Of a stretch of 64,000 nucleotides of DNA, positions 10,787 through 19,824 are shown one piece after another; the first letter of the stretch is position 1; each line of letters opens with the position of its first letter. The position numbers and the translations under genes are program-made. The stretch lies in contig CAMGYJ010000006.1 in the NCBI GenBank assembly GCA_946122785.1, positions 70,743,676 to 70,807,675 of the forward strand, given 5' to 3'. The notes under the pieces were generated by a model that saw only the letters and a list, made by a program, of their open reading frames with translations, was not told the origin of the DNA and made no database searches. Source of the stretch: Linum tenue. Taxonomy: Eukaryota; Streptophyta; Magnoliopsida; Malpighiales; Linaceae.

Positions 10787-11893
10787 ATCCGGAGATGGCT
10801 GCGGGTACGGAACGTGCTCTGTCTGTTGGCACCATTTATATAATCAGCCAATTTGGCCTCCAGACTACAAAAGGCCTCTACAGAGCTTGCTCTTTTGATT
10901 TGACTATTAGGGTGACAAGATCAACGGGATTCCAAAAGTGCACTCTTCCAGCTGCTGGCTTTCCTACGGATTCTTTTGAGATCATGATATATGGTCAACT
11001 ATACTAGGAGTGGGAATCATGCTATTCTCACAGGTTTTGTTCTTTAGTCATGCTTTTACCCTTTGGGGATTCTTTGCTGTTTGGTCGAGATGAATTCTGA
11101 TCGGTCATTTTGTTTATCTGTGTGTGTGTGTTTTGGAGATGTCATTGGCCGACTACATTCCATTAGTGGCATCGTTCATAAGATTACAGAGTTTGGTCCT
11201 ACGCCTAAGCAGACCTTGGTGCTTGAGAATGAATTGTATGTATACTTCTCTGTTTATTGCATTGAAGGGTCCAACTTTTGAGTCTTTAATTTAAGTTTGT
11301 ACATGATGTGATATGTTGTTGATTATGCCAGGGGCGGAACAATCAATATAACGCTTTGGAATGACTTGACGATCGTTTTTGATCGCACAGCTTTAATTCA
11401 GGCAGATGTGATTGAGCCAGTTATTATTGTTGTTGGAAGTCTTATGGTTTCTTTGGTGAATGGTATGTCTTTGTGTTTGTGTGAGAAATTGCTCTTTGTG
11501 ATTGTATTGGAGATTATGATGGTTTGGGATTCTTAGTGTTATGTTTGGTTGTGTAGGATTTATGATTTGTTATTTCTTGCAGGAAATTACGTATGCTCAA
11601 GTTCATCGGCTACTAGGGTGGCTGTCAACCCACAGATTCCAGAAGCATATAATCTGGCTACTCAGTTAGTAACTTCGGTTTCTTGCATCTCATTTCATTT
11701 ATCTTGGTTGCTTTTTGGTAGGTTCTGATGTTGTCTGTGTTGCCTTTCAAAATCAGTTTTGGCGTGGCAAGGAACCCGGTGGCAGAATTGGCAGTGCAAT
11801 TTGCCACAGCTGAGCAAGCTGTTGCTGATGCTGAAGACAGAACTCGAACCATTGCTGAACTGATGGTGCTTTATCATGCTGGAATATCTGTGG
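10787..11893 (+). pseudogene. RPA1-like (replication protein A large subunit) fragments in the Helitron
   Basis: Separate exon-like pieces lie in order on the plus strand. They are 10787-11004 (including KGLYRACSFDLTIRVT), about 11139-11234 (VIGRLHSISGIVHKITEFG), about 11331-11463 (GGTINITLWNDLTIVFD), about 11582-11665 (ATRVAVNPQIPEA) and about 11760-11890. They resemble the OB-fold DNA-binding domains of the RPA70-like proteins carried by plant Helitrons. At least one junction keeps good splice signals (donor near 11461, acceptor TTGCAG near 11580). No complete protein can be assembled and the start is missing. Similarity is by motif recognition only. Confidence 0.6.
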
Positions 11894-11984
11894 TATGGAA
11901 TTAGATTGCTTTGTTTCTGTTTTGGATGGCATTTACTTGCATAAGTTGGTGGTCTGATTTTTTATTCCTTTGTTGGGAAACTCA

Positions 11985-12125
11985 AGAGGCCAAATACTGT
12001 TGTGGCCAATTGTATGTTGCTGTTTCGAGGGTGAGATCTGCAGACGGTTTACACTTTCTCATTGTCAACACAGATGGTATTCCAGCTAACTACACCAGAA
12101 ATATTGCCTTTACTGAAGCTTTTGA
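11985..12125 (+). pseudogene. Helitron (PIF1-like) helicase C-terminal remnant
   Basis: The segment encodes CGQLYVAVSRVRS followed by GLHFLIVNTDG. This is the conserved C-terminal helicase motif GQLYVAxSRV of Helitron and PIF1-family helicases. The Walker motifs and the Rep domain are absent from the window, so this is a tail fragment. It lies just downstream of the RPA-like fragments within the same Helitron. Confidence 0.75.
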
Positions 12126-13458
12126 AGACATCAGCACAAATCGGGTCAGCATTTCACACCTGTAACATAGCTGAAAAAGACATTGATGTTGAGCCGTTTC
12201 ATGTTATTTACATTAAAATCACACAATGTTTTTCAATCTGCCAGTACACCTAAACACGAGAACATACATGCTCTTTCATTTCAGGATCCACTTAGATAAA
12301 AGATCACGTGAGATCAGATCTTGGTATTATGTAGCAAAATTCAAGTTGCTTGCATTTTCAGTATGTCTGTTATTTTGTCTAAGTTGTGTTCATGAACACA
12401 ACAGCACAACACAACACATATGTAAGTATATTTGTATAACATAACTAATTGCTACCTTCCTTTGTCTCCTGTGATAGTAATTCACATAAATTTTAATCAT
12501 CTTTGGTCTTCTGTATTACATATTTTGTCTATCCAATGGTGTGCAGGCAGGACAAGTACACTTTTGGAGCAGCGTTCGAATGTCCTGCATAATGCAGCCT
12601 GTTCATGTTTTATATAAGGCGACAGTGATGATAGTCCTCTGTTGTCTTCTAGATGACAAACTTTTAGTTCTTTGTGATAATCTCAACTTTTGCCCTGTAC
12701 AAACTAATGGGTGAACTTGCTTTCGTTGTAAGTAAATAATTATCCTTACAACTGGCTATTTACATAAATCTATAAGCATTTCATTTTATATCTTACAAAG
12801 AAGATCATCAACTTTCACAAGCATCTGCGTGAAATGCTTTAGATAATTAGTGACTTCCATCATTTCATACATGGGTCACATCTTGGAGCTTTGTTGACCT
12901 ACATGATCTGACTTCATTACAAGTCACACATGGGACTTTGAGAGTGTAACATGACATATTATATTCTGATTGCAACTTGTATCCCCAAAATCTTACGAAG
13001 CTATATCCCACTTTGAATTCTGGGAATTTTAGTGGTAGTTCTTGGTGTTCTTCATCCAAATTTTAGAAGTTCAATGATTGATCTACCAAAATGGAAAAAG
13101 CAAGCAAAGACCTGTTTGTTCCCAAAACGACATATGGATGGTCATTCCATTTATTTGCCAGGCCCATATAAACAATGGGCTCACAAGTATAAATGGACAA
13201 TTGTTTATGTCCTATACAAATGGCCGAGGGTGGCTTTTAACAATTAGTGTTTGAAAAATTTGATTCTAAAATAGAGTTAAATACTAAAAATTACAAAATT
13301 TGATTCTAAATACTATTTAACCACATAATTAGAAATGGTAATGCTAACCAGACGAAGATATGCAAACAGTCAAAACATTTATTTACATTTTCTTTTTTTA
13401 ATATCAATAAAATCAATTTGTTTTATTTCATTTGAATAAACTTAAATATAATTCATAT

Positions 13459-13488
13459 CCCGACGCGGAGCGCGGGCAAGGATACTAG
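13459..13488 (+). terminator. Helitron 3' terminal hairpin and CTAG end
   Basis: An imperfect GC hairpin (one unpaired A in the 5' arm) lies just before the terminal CTAG. The next base, T at 13489, is the expected host nucleotide. In Helitrons this hairpin signals termination of rolling-circle transfer. Confidence 0.85.
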
Positions 13489-13549
13489 TCTTGTCTTAAA
13501 GACCATTACATGTCGGTTGACCTTTCAAAAATACATTTTGGAAATGATT
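13489..13549 (+). repeat. 61-bp exact copy of the Helitron 5' end, abutting its 3' end
   Basis: The 61 bases after the Helitron's terminal CTAG match 9591-9651 exactly by eye; then the two sequences diverge. This looks like a truncated second Helitron joined head to tail to the first. Confidence 0.85.
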
Positions 13550-13986
13550 TTAACACTTAAGGCAAGGGAGAACCTCCTGAAGTCTATGCATCAAGACGCG
13601 AGCTATGATTTTTGATTGAAACTTGGCAGCAAGGGGTACGCCTCATTAGGCGCATCAATATTTCAGCATTGGCCACTTAGGGAGGAAATTAAGTTCAACC
13701 TATCGTCACACCGCCACCTGTATTGACTGGGCTGACCAAGACACAATCACAAAATCCAAGATATGGCGAACATCGTGAACACCTGTTCTACTCGTTACAC
13801 TGGTTGAAAGCAATCTTCTTCCTAGGGTTTTGCCAAAACCCCGATAGTGATCTACTTCTAGCTTAACACACTCATATATCCAATTTGGCCCGTTTTCCGG
13901 CCTTCACCTGTTAACGGATTAGACCAGTAAGTAGCCGGAGCAACAATACCAACACACAGTTAACAGCAAGGACGATAGTATGCAGA
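13550..13986. other. Intergenic, no gene seen
   Basis: No open frame with recognisable similarity was found. The last 8 bases (13979-13986) are the left target duplication of the following MITE. Confidence 0.4.
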
Positions 13987-14450
13987 TAGAGGTGGTAATT
14001 AGGATCCAAATCCATGAATACAATCTAATCCGTCCACCAAATTATCCACTTAATCCAATCCATTTAAATCCAATCTATTTGATCCAAATCCAATTGGATT
14101 GGTGGATTCATGGATCAATCCATGGATCCAAATGGCAAATTGCGATTTGGTACCTATATATATTATATTTTACATTTTGGTACCTAAAATTTATATTTTT
14201 ATACGAAAAAAATCATTGGAAACTTACATTTTGGTATCTAAAAATTTTCGGTATGACATTTTAGTACCTAAACTTTTCAAAATTTACATTTTGGTCCAAA
14301 CCTTGGATGTCATTTGGATTCATGAATCAATCCACCAATCCATTTGATCCAATCCATGAATCCACCAATCCATTGGATCCAATCCATTTGATCCATGAAT
14401 CCACGAATCCAATCCACGAATCCACGAATCCGATCCCATTACCACCTCTA
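13987..14450. mobile_element. hAT-type MITE
   Basis: The ends are inverted, TAGAGGTGGTAAT at the left and its complement ATTACCACCTCTA at the right. The flanks are near-identical 8-bp repeats TATGCAGA / TATGCAGC (13979-13986 and 14451-14458). The TAG...CTA ends and 8-bp duplication fit the hAT superfamily. The interior has many short inverted copies of ATCCAATCCA-like sequence and no coding capacity. Confidence 0.8.
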
Positions 14451-14515
14451 TATGCAGCAGTAGCATCAATGATGGGTACGGTGTAATGATCGATGGAGAT
14501 ACGAGGAAGAAGATG

Positions 14516-14613
14516 TGTAAGGAAGTGTTTAAGCACCATACACGGGCCTGTATAAGATTTAGCATAACCTTCTCCCAACAACTCGAGTTATTGGGATCAA
14601 CTGGTTCTTGTCA
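14516..14613 (+). repeat. 5' LTR (98 bp) of the short-LTR copia element
   Basis: It begins TG and ends CA. It contains the phrase CAACAACTCGAGTTATT shared with the 3' LTR and with a remnant near 55698. Confidence 0.93.
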
Positions 14614-14625
14614 TGGTATCAGAGC
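14614..14625 (+). promoter_or_regulatory. Primer-binding site (initiator Met-tRNA type)
   Basis: TGGTATCAGAGC begins on the first base after the 5' LTR. Confidence 0.93.
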
Positions 14626-14660
14626 AAAGGTCCTAAGTTAATCTATATCAACGTTCAGTC

Positions 14661-17600
14661 ATGGTTATCGGCGACACCACCGACGTCAAGAGTCAGCCTC
14701 GAGATGGAACCACCAGTTCGGCCCCTGAACTCCCACCGGTGTATCAGCTAAGCAACTCGGATGGCCCAGGGAATATGTTGGTCGGGGAGGTTTTGACATC
14801 TTCCAATTACGGTGAGTGGGTCCTGGATATGAAGGACGCTCTTCTGGCAAAGAACAAGTTCGGATTTGTTGACGACACTTTAGTCAAGCCGACTAATCCC
14901 GTTGAAAGGGATGCTTGGATTCGCTGTGACGCAATGGTAAAGGGGTGGTTGAAAACTTCGATGGATAAGGATATTCGGAGTAGCATCAGGTTTGCCGAAA
15001 ACGCTCGAGAGATTTGGTCCGATCTACATGAGCGTTTTGGCAAAGGGAGCTCATCTCGTGCTTACGAACTGCGCCGTTTGCTCACTCTACTACAGCAAGA
15101 GAAGCGTTCGGTGTCGTCCTTCTACACTCGCTTACGATCTCTGTGGGAGGAAGCTTCGGCCATCGCACCCCTACCTCAATGCACCTGCGGCGGGTGCACA
15201 TGTGACGTCAGCAAACGTGTACGAGAGCAGCAAGAAGGATCAAGATTGGTGGACTTTTTAATGGGCCTTGATGAGGGCACCTTTGGGGCTGTACGTACCC
15301 AGGTACTGGCCATGAAACCAATCCCTAGCTTATATGAAGCTTTTAACATAGTTCTCAATGTAGAGCAGCAAAAGTTAATTTCCTAGAACCGTAAAGTGCA
15401 ACCTGAAGCGGCAGTTTTCGCGGCTCAAGGGGAAGCTGAGCGTGCGGATCGTCGTGATCGAAACGATCGTGGCAATAGATCTCGAGGTACGGGGGAGCAA
15501 AGGGAGAGAGCTCGTTGTACTCATTGCCTGAAGCAAGGACACGTTAGAGAGACGTGTTATGAGCTGATCGGATACCCACCTAGAGACAAGCAAGGTGACC
15601 GACAACATCGTCGACCTCGAAATCAAAATGACGGAACAAAGGAGGTACAACACCGGGAGCCTCAGGCATCTCAAGTAGACTCTGATCACAGTCCAGTGGC
15701 AGGCTTTTCTGTAGCTCAATTGAACCAACTTAAGCAATTTTTCGGCCTTGGAGACAAAGCGACCGAGGAACGTGACCCGGCAGCTCATATGGCAGATATT
15801 ATCTCTAACGATACTGAGTGGTTAATTGATTCGGGTTGTAACGAGCATATTACCATGGATGAGTCATTATTATCTGAGAAAGAAGCTCATGTTAGTGTTC
15901 AACCAGTTCGGATTCCGAATGGTGAGAGCATTCCGGTGAAAAATGTGGGTTCTGTGACATTGCAGCCTGGATTTTGTTTAAGCCGAGTTCTCCACGTACC
16001 TGAATTTCAATGTAACTTGGTTTCCGTGAGTAGACTGACAAAGGATAATCAAATGGATTTGATTTTCCTTGATGGTTTTTGCGTCATTCAGGACTTACGC
16101 TCCAGGAAGTTGATTGGGAAGGGTGAGCTCCGTGACGGTCTTTATTACCTGCGTTTGTTTGGAGCTGGAAGAACGCAGGCATGTACGTTTCAGAGAAGGC
16201 ACTCGGTGGTGGAAGTGGATTGGCATTCGAGGTTGGGACATCCCTCACCGGAGAAGCAGGCTTATGTTAGTCGTTTGTTGTCTTTTGCTATGTCGAACAA
16301 AAGCCCTTGTCACTCTTGTTCACGGGCAAAACAGTCACGTCTACCTTTTCAGTCTAGCGCTATTAAGACAACAACCAGTTTTGAGTTGATTCATGTGGAT
16401 CTCTGGGGTGGTTACAAAATTGCATCCTTGAGTGGTGCTCATTATTTTCTGACGATTGTGGATGACTTTACACGTGGAGTTTGGGTTTACCTGTTACGTT
16501 ATAAGTCAGAGGTAGAGCATCACCTGTTGCAGTTTTGTCAAATGGTTCATACGCAGTTCAGGTCCTCTGTCAGACGAATACAAGCAGATAATGGGTATGA
16601 GTTTTATACAGAGGCATTGCGGAGTTATTATGCACGTGAAGGAATTCGGTTGCAGACATCGTACACCGATACGCCACAACAAAATGGAGTGGTAGAGCGA
16701 AAGCACCGTCATATTCTTGATACGGCTCGTGCGCTGCGGTTTCAGGCTAGCTTATCTCTCAGATTTTGGGGAGAATGTATCTTGACGGCAGTCTATTTGA
16801 TAAATAGACTTCCCACTTCGGCCACTAATAAGACGCCATTTGAGCTTCTGTTCAATCGACCTCCAACGTACCAACATTTGCGCGTTTTTGGATGTTTAGT
16901 CTATTATAAAGATACACATGCTCACCTAGATAAATTTGGTGAACGTGGGCAAACAGGCGTGTTCTTGGGATACGCCGCGAGCCAGAAAGGCTACAGGATC
17001 TATGATTTGAGGTCTCAACGTATTGTTACTTCCCGTGATGTGCAATTTCATGAACGTTTGTTTCCTTTCCAGGATAGTACTAGGCAAGAATTGCATTGGA
17101 TACCTCGGCCAGTCCTTGGTGGGTCGGATGATTGCTCTACTGTCCAAGGAGAGCTTGGTGGACATAATTCCACCTCCCCATTCACACGAGGTCGAGAAGA
17201 GGAGCACCAAAAGCCAAATGAAGTTGTCTCCTCTCCTGGTGAGGAATTGGTTGACCTCACCTCTCCTTCCAAGCCAAGTCATGTTGCCACTGAGGACTCG
17301 CCAGCCATTACTCCTCCAAGTGAAGCTCCAGCACCCCTTCCGGCTTCACAACCCTCACCTGCTCCAGCTGTTCGCAAAAGTGACCGACAACGCTTTCGTC
17401 CGAAGCATTTGGACTCTTATGTCACCTCATTTCCTTCCGATAAGGACCAGGGAAGTGCTACCAATTTTGTGCAACATCCCTTAGCTGCATGTGTTAGTTA
17501 TGATGGCTTCAAACCTCACTTCCGTGCTTTTCTTGCAGCCATTACCCAGCATGATGAACCAAAGTACTTCCACCAAGCGATCCGTGACCCTCGCTGGCGG

Positions 17601-19247
17601 GAAGCAATGATTAAAGAAATTACAGCCCTCGAGAAGAATGGAACTTGGAGCTTGGTTCAGTTGCCTCCTGGGAAACGAGCGATCGCGGCAAAGTGGACAT
17701 ATAAAATCAAATATTTTCCCGACGGGAGTATCGAGCAGTTTAAGGCTCGACTTGTGGCTAAAGGTTATACGCAGATAGAAGGCCTAGATTTCCATGACAC
17801 TTTTGCTCCAGTGGCCAAGTTGGTTACTGTTCGGTGTCTTATTGCAGTAGCAGTGAGTCGAGGCTGGCATCTTCATCAACTGGACGTCAACAATGCCTTT
17901 CTCCATGGCGAATTAGAAGAAGAGGTGTACACGGAGATTCCTCAAGGTTTTCGTACTCCCGGTGACACACGAGTTTGCCGGTTAAATAAATCCTTGTACG
18001 GTCTCAGGCAAGCGTCGAGGAATTGGTACCAGAAGTTTACTGCTACACTAACAGAGTATGGTTTTCGCTCCTCCCCTGCCGATGCCTCACTATTCATTTA
18101 TCGTCGAGGTTCGGTGTTCGTCACAGCACTCATCTATGTCGACGACGTCATACTGACAGGTAATGACTTGCCCTTCATCAACCGAGTTAAGAAGTTCCTT
18201 GATGATCGCTTCAGCATCAAGGATCTTGGCCAGCTTCGCTATTTTCTTGGTATTGAGCTCTCGAAGACTACTACTGGGGTGGTACTGAGTCAGCGAAAGT
18301 ATGCCCTTGACATTCTCGAGGATGCTGGTGTTCAGGGATCTCGACCGAATGATTTTCCTATTGAACAGAATCACCAGTTGACCCGTCCGACTGAAGATAA
18401 GCTTGCCGATCCTTCTTTTTGTCGGCGACTAGTTGGCCGATTGCTCTATTTGACTATTACTCGGCCTGACATCACATATGCAGTTAATATTCTCAGTCAA
18501 TATGTGCACTCGACTAGCCCAACACACTTGGATGCTGCTTTCCGCGTGCTTCGCTACCTCAAGTCTTCTCCGGGTCAAGGGTTGTTCTTCCCTTTCAGCA
18601 ACCCTTTGCGTCTTACCGCGTATTGTGACGCCGATTGGGGTGGATGTCAGAGCACTCGCCGTTCGACGACAGGTTACTACATTAGTCTTGGGGGCGCACC
18701 CATCTCATGGCGCACCAAGAAGCAACATGTCGTTGCTCGTTCGTCCGCAGAGGCGGAGTACCGAGCCATGGCTAGCACAGTGAGTGAAATTCTGTGGCTT
18801 CGATGGTTACTGCAGGAGTTGGGCGTACCTCAGTCTAGTCCTACTCCTCTTCATTGCGATAACCAAGCAGCCTTACACATCGCTAACAATCCTGTTTTCC
18901 ATGAGCGGACTAAACATGTGGAGATGGATTGTCACTTTGTTTGTGAACGCGTCCAGTCTGGTCAGATTTTGCCTGTGAAGGTTCACAGTGATCTCCAGCT
19001 CGTGGATATTCTCACTAAAGGTCTTGGAGCTGCACGCTTTCATTTCTTACTCTCCAAGTTGTCCGTTCGTGATCTGCACGAGCCAGCTTGCGGGGGAGTA
19101 TTGGGCCGAGTTGATGCTCCGCAGCCCACGTTGTCTACGAGTCCTGCAGCCCATGCAACCCAGGTTGTTGACTTGGTCTCCAAGCCTCAATCGGAGCAAC
19201 TTTGTCATTCATCAATAATATCAGACGTAACTTTCCCGTGGACGTAA
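14661..19247 (+). pseudogene. Copia Gag-Pol polyprotein with one in-frame TAG
   Basis: The frame starts at ATG 14661 with a Gag domain (LTSSNYGEWV). It meets TAG at 15384-15386 and continues in the same frame to 19247. After the stop come a zinc knuckle (CTHCLKQGHVRETC), protease (WLIDSGCNEHITM), HHCC integrase zinc site (HSRLGHPS, CHSCSRAKQ) and DDE core (RIQADNGYEF, NGVVERKHRHI). Reverse transcriptase (LDVNNAFLHGEL, LYGLRQASRNWY, LIYVDDVILTG) and RNase H (CDADWGGC, SSAEAEYRAM) follow. The stop lies between the Gag core and the zinc knuckle, which is not where copia elements are known to separate Gag from Pol. A nonsense mutation is therefore likelier than programmed readthrough. Confidence 0.9.
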
Positions 19248-19313
19248 GCCTCACCAAGGGTGAGGAAGAACCACGTTAATCGTGTCCCTTTTACCTTTCC
19301 TGTAATTTTCTCA

Positions 19314-19365
19314 TGGTATCAGAGCTGGTTGTCCGTGAGGTCACGTGTTCAAGTCCTCACGACCC
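19314..19365 (+). other. Second PBS-like, tRNA-like block near the 3' end of the copia element
   Basis: TGGTATCAGAGC recurs at 19314-19325. It is followed by GTGAGG (19335-19340), GTTCAAGTCC (19347-19356, resembling a tRNA B box) and CCTCAC, which can pair with GTGAGG as a T-arm-like stem. The block lies between the polyprotein stop and the purine tract. I do not call a tRNA gene: no A box, acceptor stem or anticodon arm was found. Confidence 0.5.
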
Positions 19366-19453
19366 CCAATATTAACCGTTGTCTTTCAAGCACATGGTAT
19401 GGCGGGCCTGTGCAAACTTCAAGCCCATGAGTCGGCTTTCGTTTGAGGGGGCG

Positions 19454-19551
19454 TGCAAGGAAGTGGTTAAGCACCATACACAAGCCTGTATAAGATCCAG
19501 CATAACCTTCTCCCAACAACTCGAGTTATTGGGATCAACTGGTTCTTGACA
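19454..19551 (+). repeat. 3' LTR (98 bp) of the short-LTR copia element
   Basis: Same length as the 5' LTR with about 7 differences by eye. It is followed by the AGATG target duplication. Confidence 0.93.
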
Positions 19552-19604
19552 AGATGTGAGACTGAGAATGATGGTTTATAATTTTATATCCAGACCACCG
19601 TAAT

Positions 19605-19635
19605 CACGTGATTTTATTTTAATCGGGGACACGTG
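19605..19635 (+). promoter_or_regulatory. Two G-boxes (CACGTG) upstream of PAP-B
   Basis: CACGTG occurs at 19605-19610 and 19630-19635, about 190-220 bp upstream of the PAP-B start. G-boxes bind bZIP and bHLH factors. No PHR1 site (GNATATNC) was found between here and the start codon. Function is inferred from the motif only. Confidence 0.45.
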
Positions 19636-19751
19636 AAATATGTTAGCATATAAATTAAACTATGTATCAGAAATGAAAACCCAAGCGCCACCTGACCTAC
19701 CCCAACTTACCACTCCAGTCTCCACGACTTACTGACTGTCTCCTATACTAC

Positions 19752-19758
19752 TATATAT
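19752..19758 (+). promoter_or_regulatory. Candidate TATA box of PAP-B
   Basis: TATATAT is followed by a CT-rich tract, 67 bp before the PAP-B start codon. If it is used, the leader is short and contains the small upstream frame at 19779. Confidence 0.4.
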
Positions 19759-19778
19759 CTCTCTCTCTCGCTGCCACC

Positions 19779-19802
19779 ATGTCAAGTACTCAAGAAGAGT
19801 AA
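19779..19802 (+). CDS. Upstream ORF in the PAP-B leader (7 codons)
   Basis: An ATG in a favourable context (CCACCATG) opens a short frame encoding MSSTQEE and stopping at TAA 19800-19802, 22 bases before the PAP-B ATG. If transcription starts upstream of 19779, ribosomes would meet this frame first, so it may reduce PAP-B translation. Conservation could not be tested. Confidence 0.45.
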   Translation: MSSTQEE

Positions 19803-19824
19803 TTAATCGAGTAGAGAGACAGCC

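Larger units (their letters stand above)
9591..13488 (+). mobile_element. Helitron with decayed RPA-like and helicase remnants
   Basis: The 3' end is typical: a GC-rich hairpin (13459-13476, CCCGACGC/GCGCGGG) about ten bases before a terminal CTAG (13485-13488), followed by host T. The proposed 5' end is TC at 9591 preceded by host A, consistent with insertion between A and T without target duplication. The interior encodes broken RPA-like OB-fold pieces and a helicase tail, the cargo of plant Helitrons. No Rep (HUH) domain was seen, so the copy is non-autonomous. The 5' boundary rests on a 61-bp repeat directly after the 3' end and is less certain than the 3' boundary. Confidence 0.8.
14516..19551 (+). 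mobile_element. Ty1/copia retrotransposon with very short (98 bp) LTRs
   Basis: LTRs at 14516-14613 and 19454-19551 are each 98 bp and differ at about 7 positions. The 5-bp target duplication AGATG flanks them (14511-14515 and 19552-19556). A Met-tRNA primer-binding site follows the 5' LTR and a purine tract (about 19442-19451) precedes the 3' LTR. The interior is one long frame broken by a single TAG. The roughly 7% LTR divergence marks it as clearly older than the element in PAP-A. LTRs this short are unusual for an element that still carries full gag-pol. Confidence 0.95.

Noticed and set aside
19314..19365. tRNA gene near the 3' end of the short-LTR copia element
   Set aside because: Only a PBS copy and T-arm-like hairpin are present; there is no anticodon arm, A box or acceptor stem.
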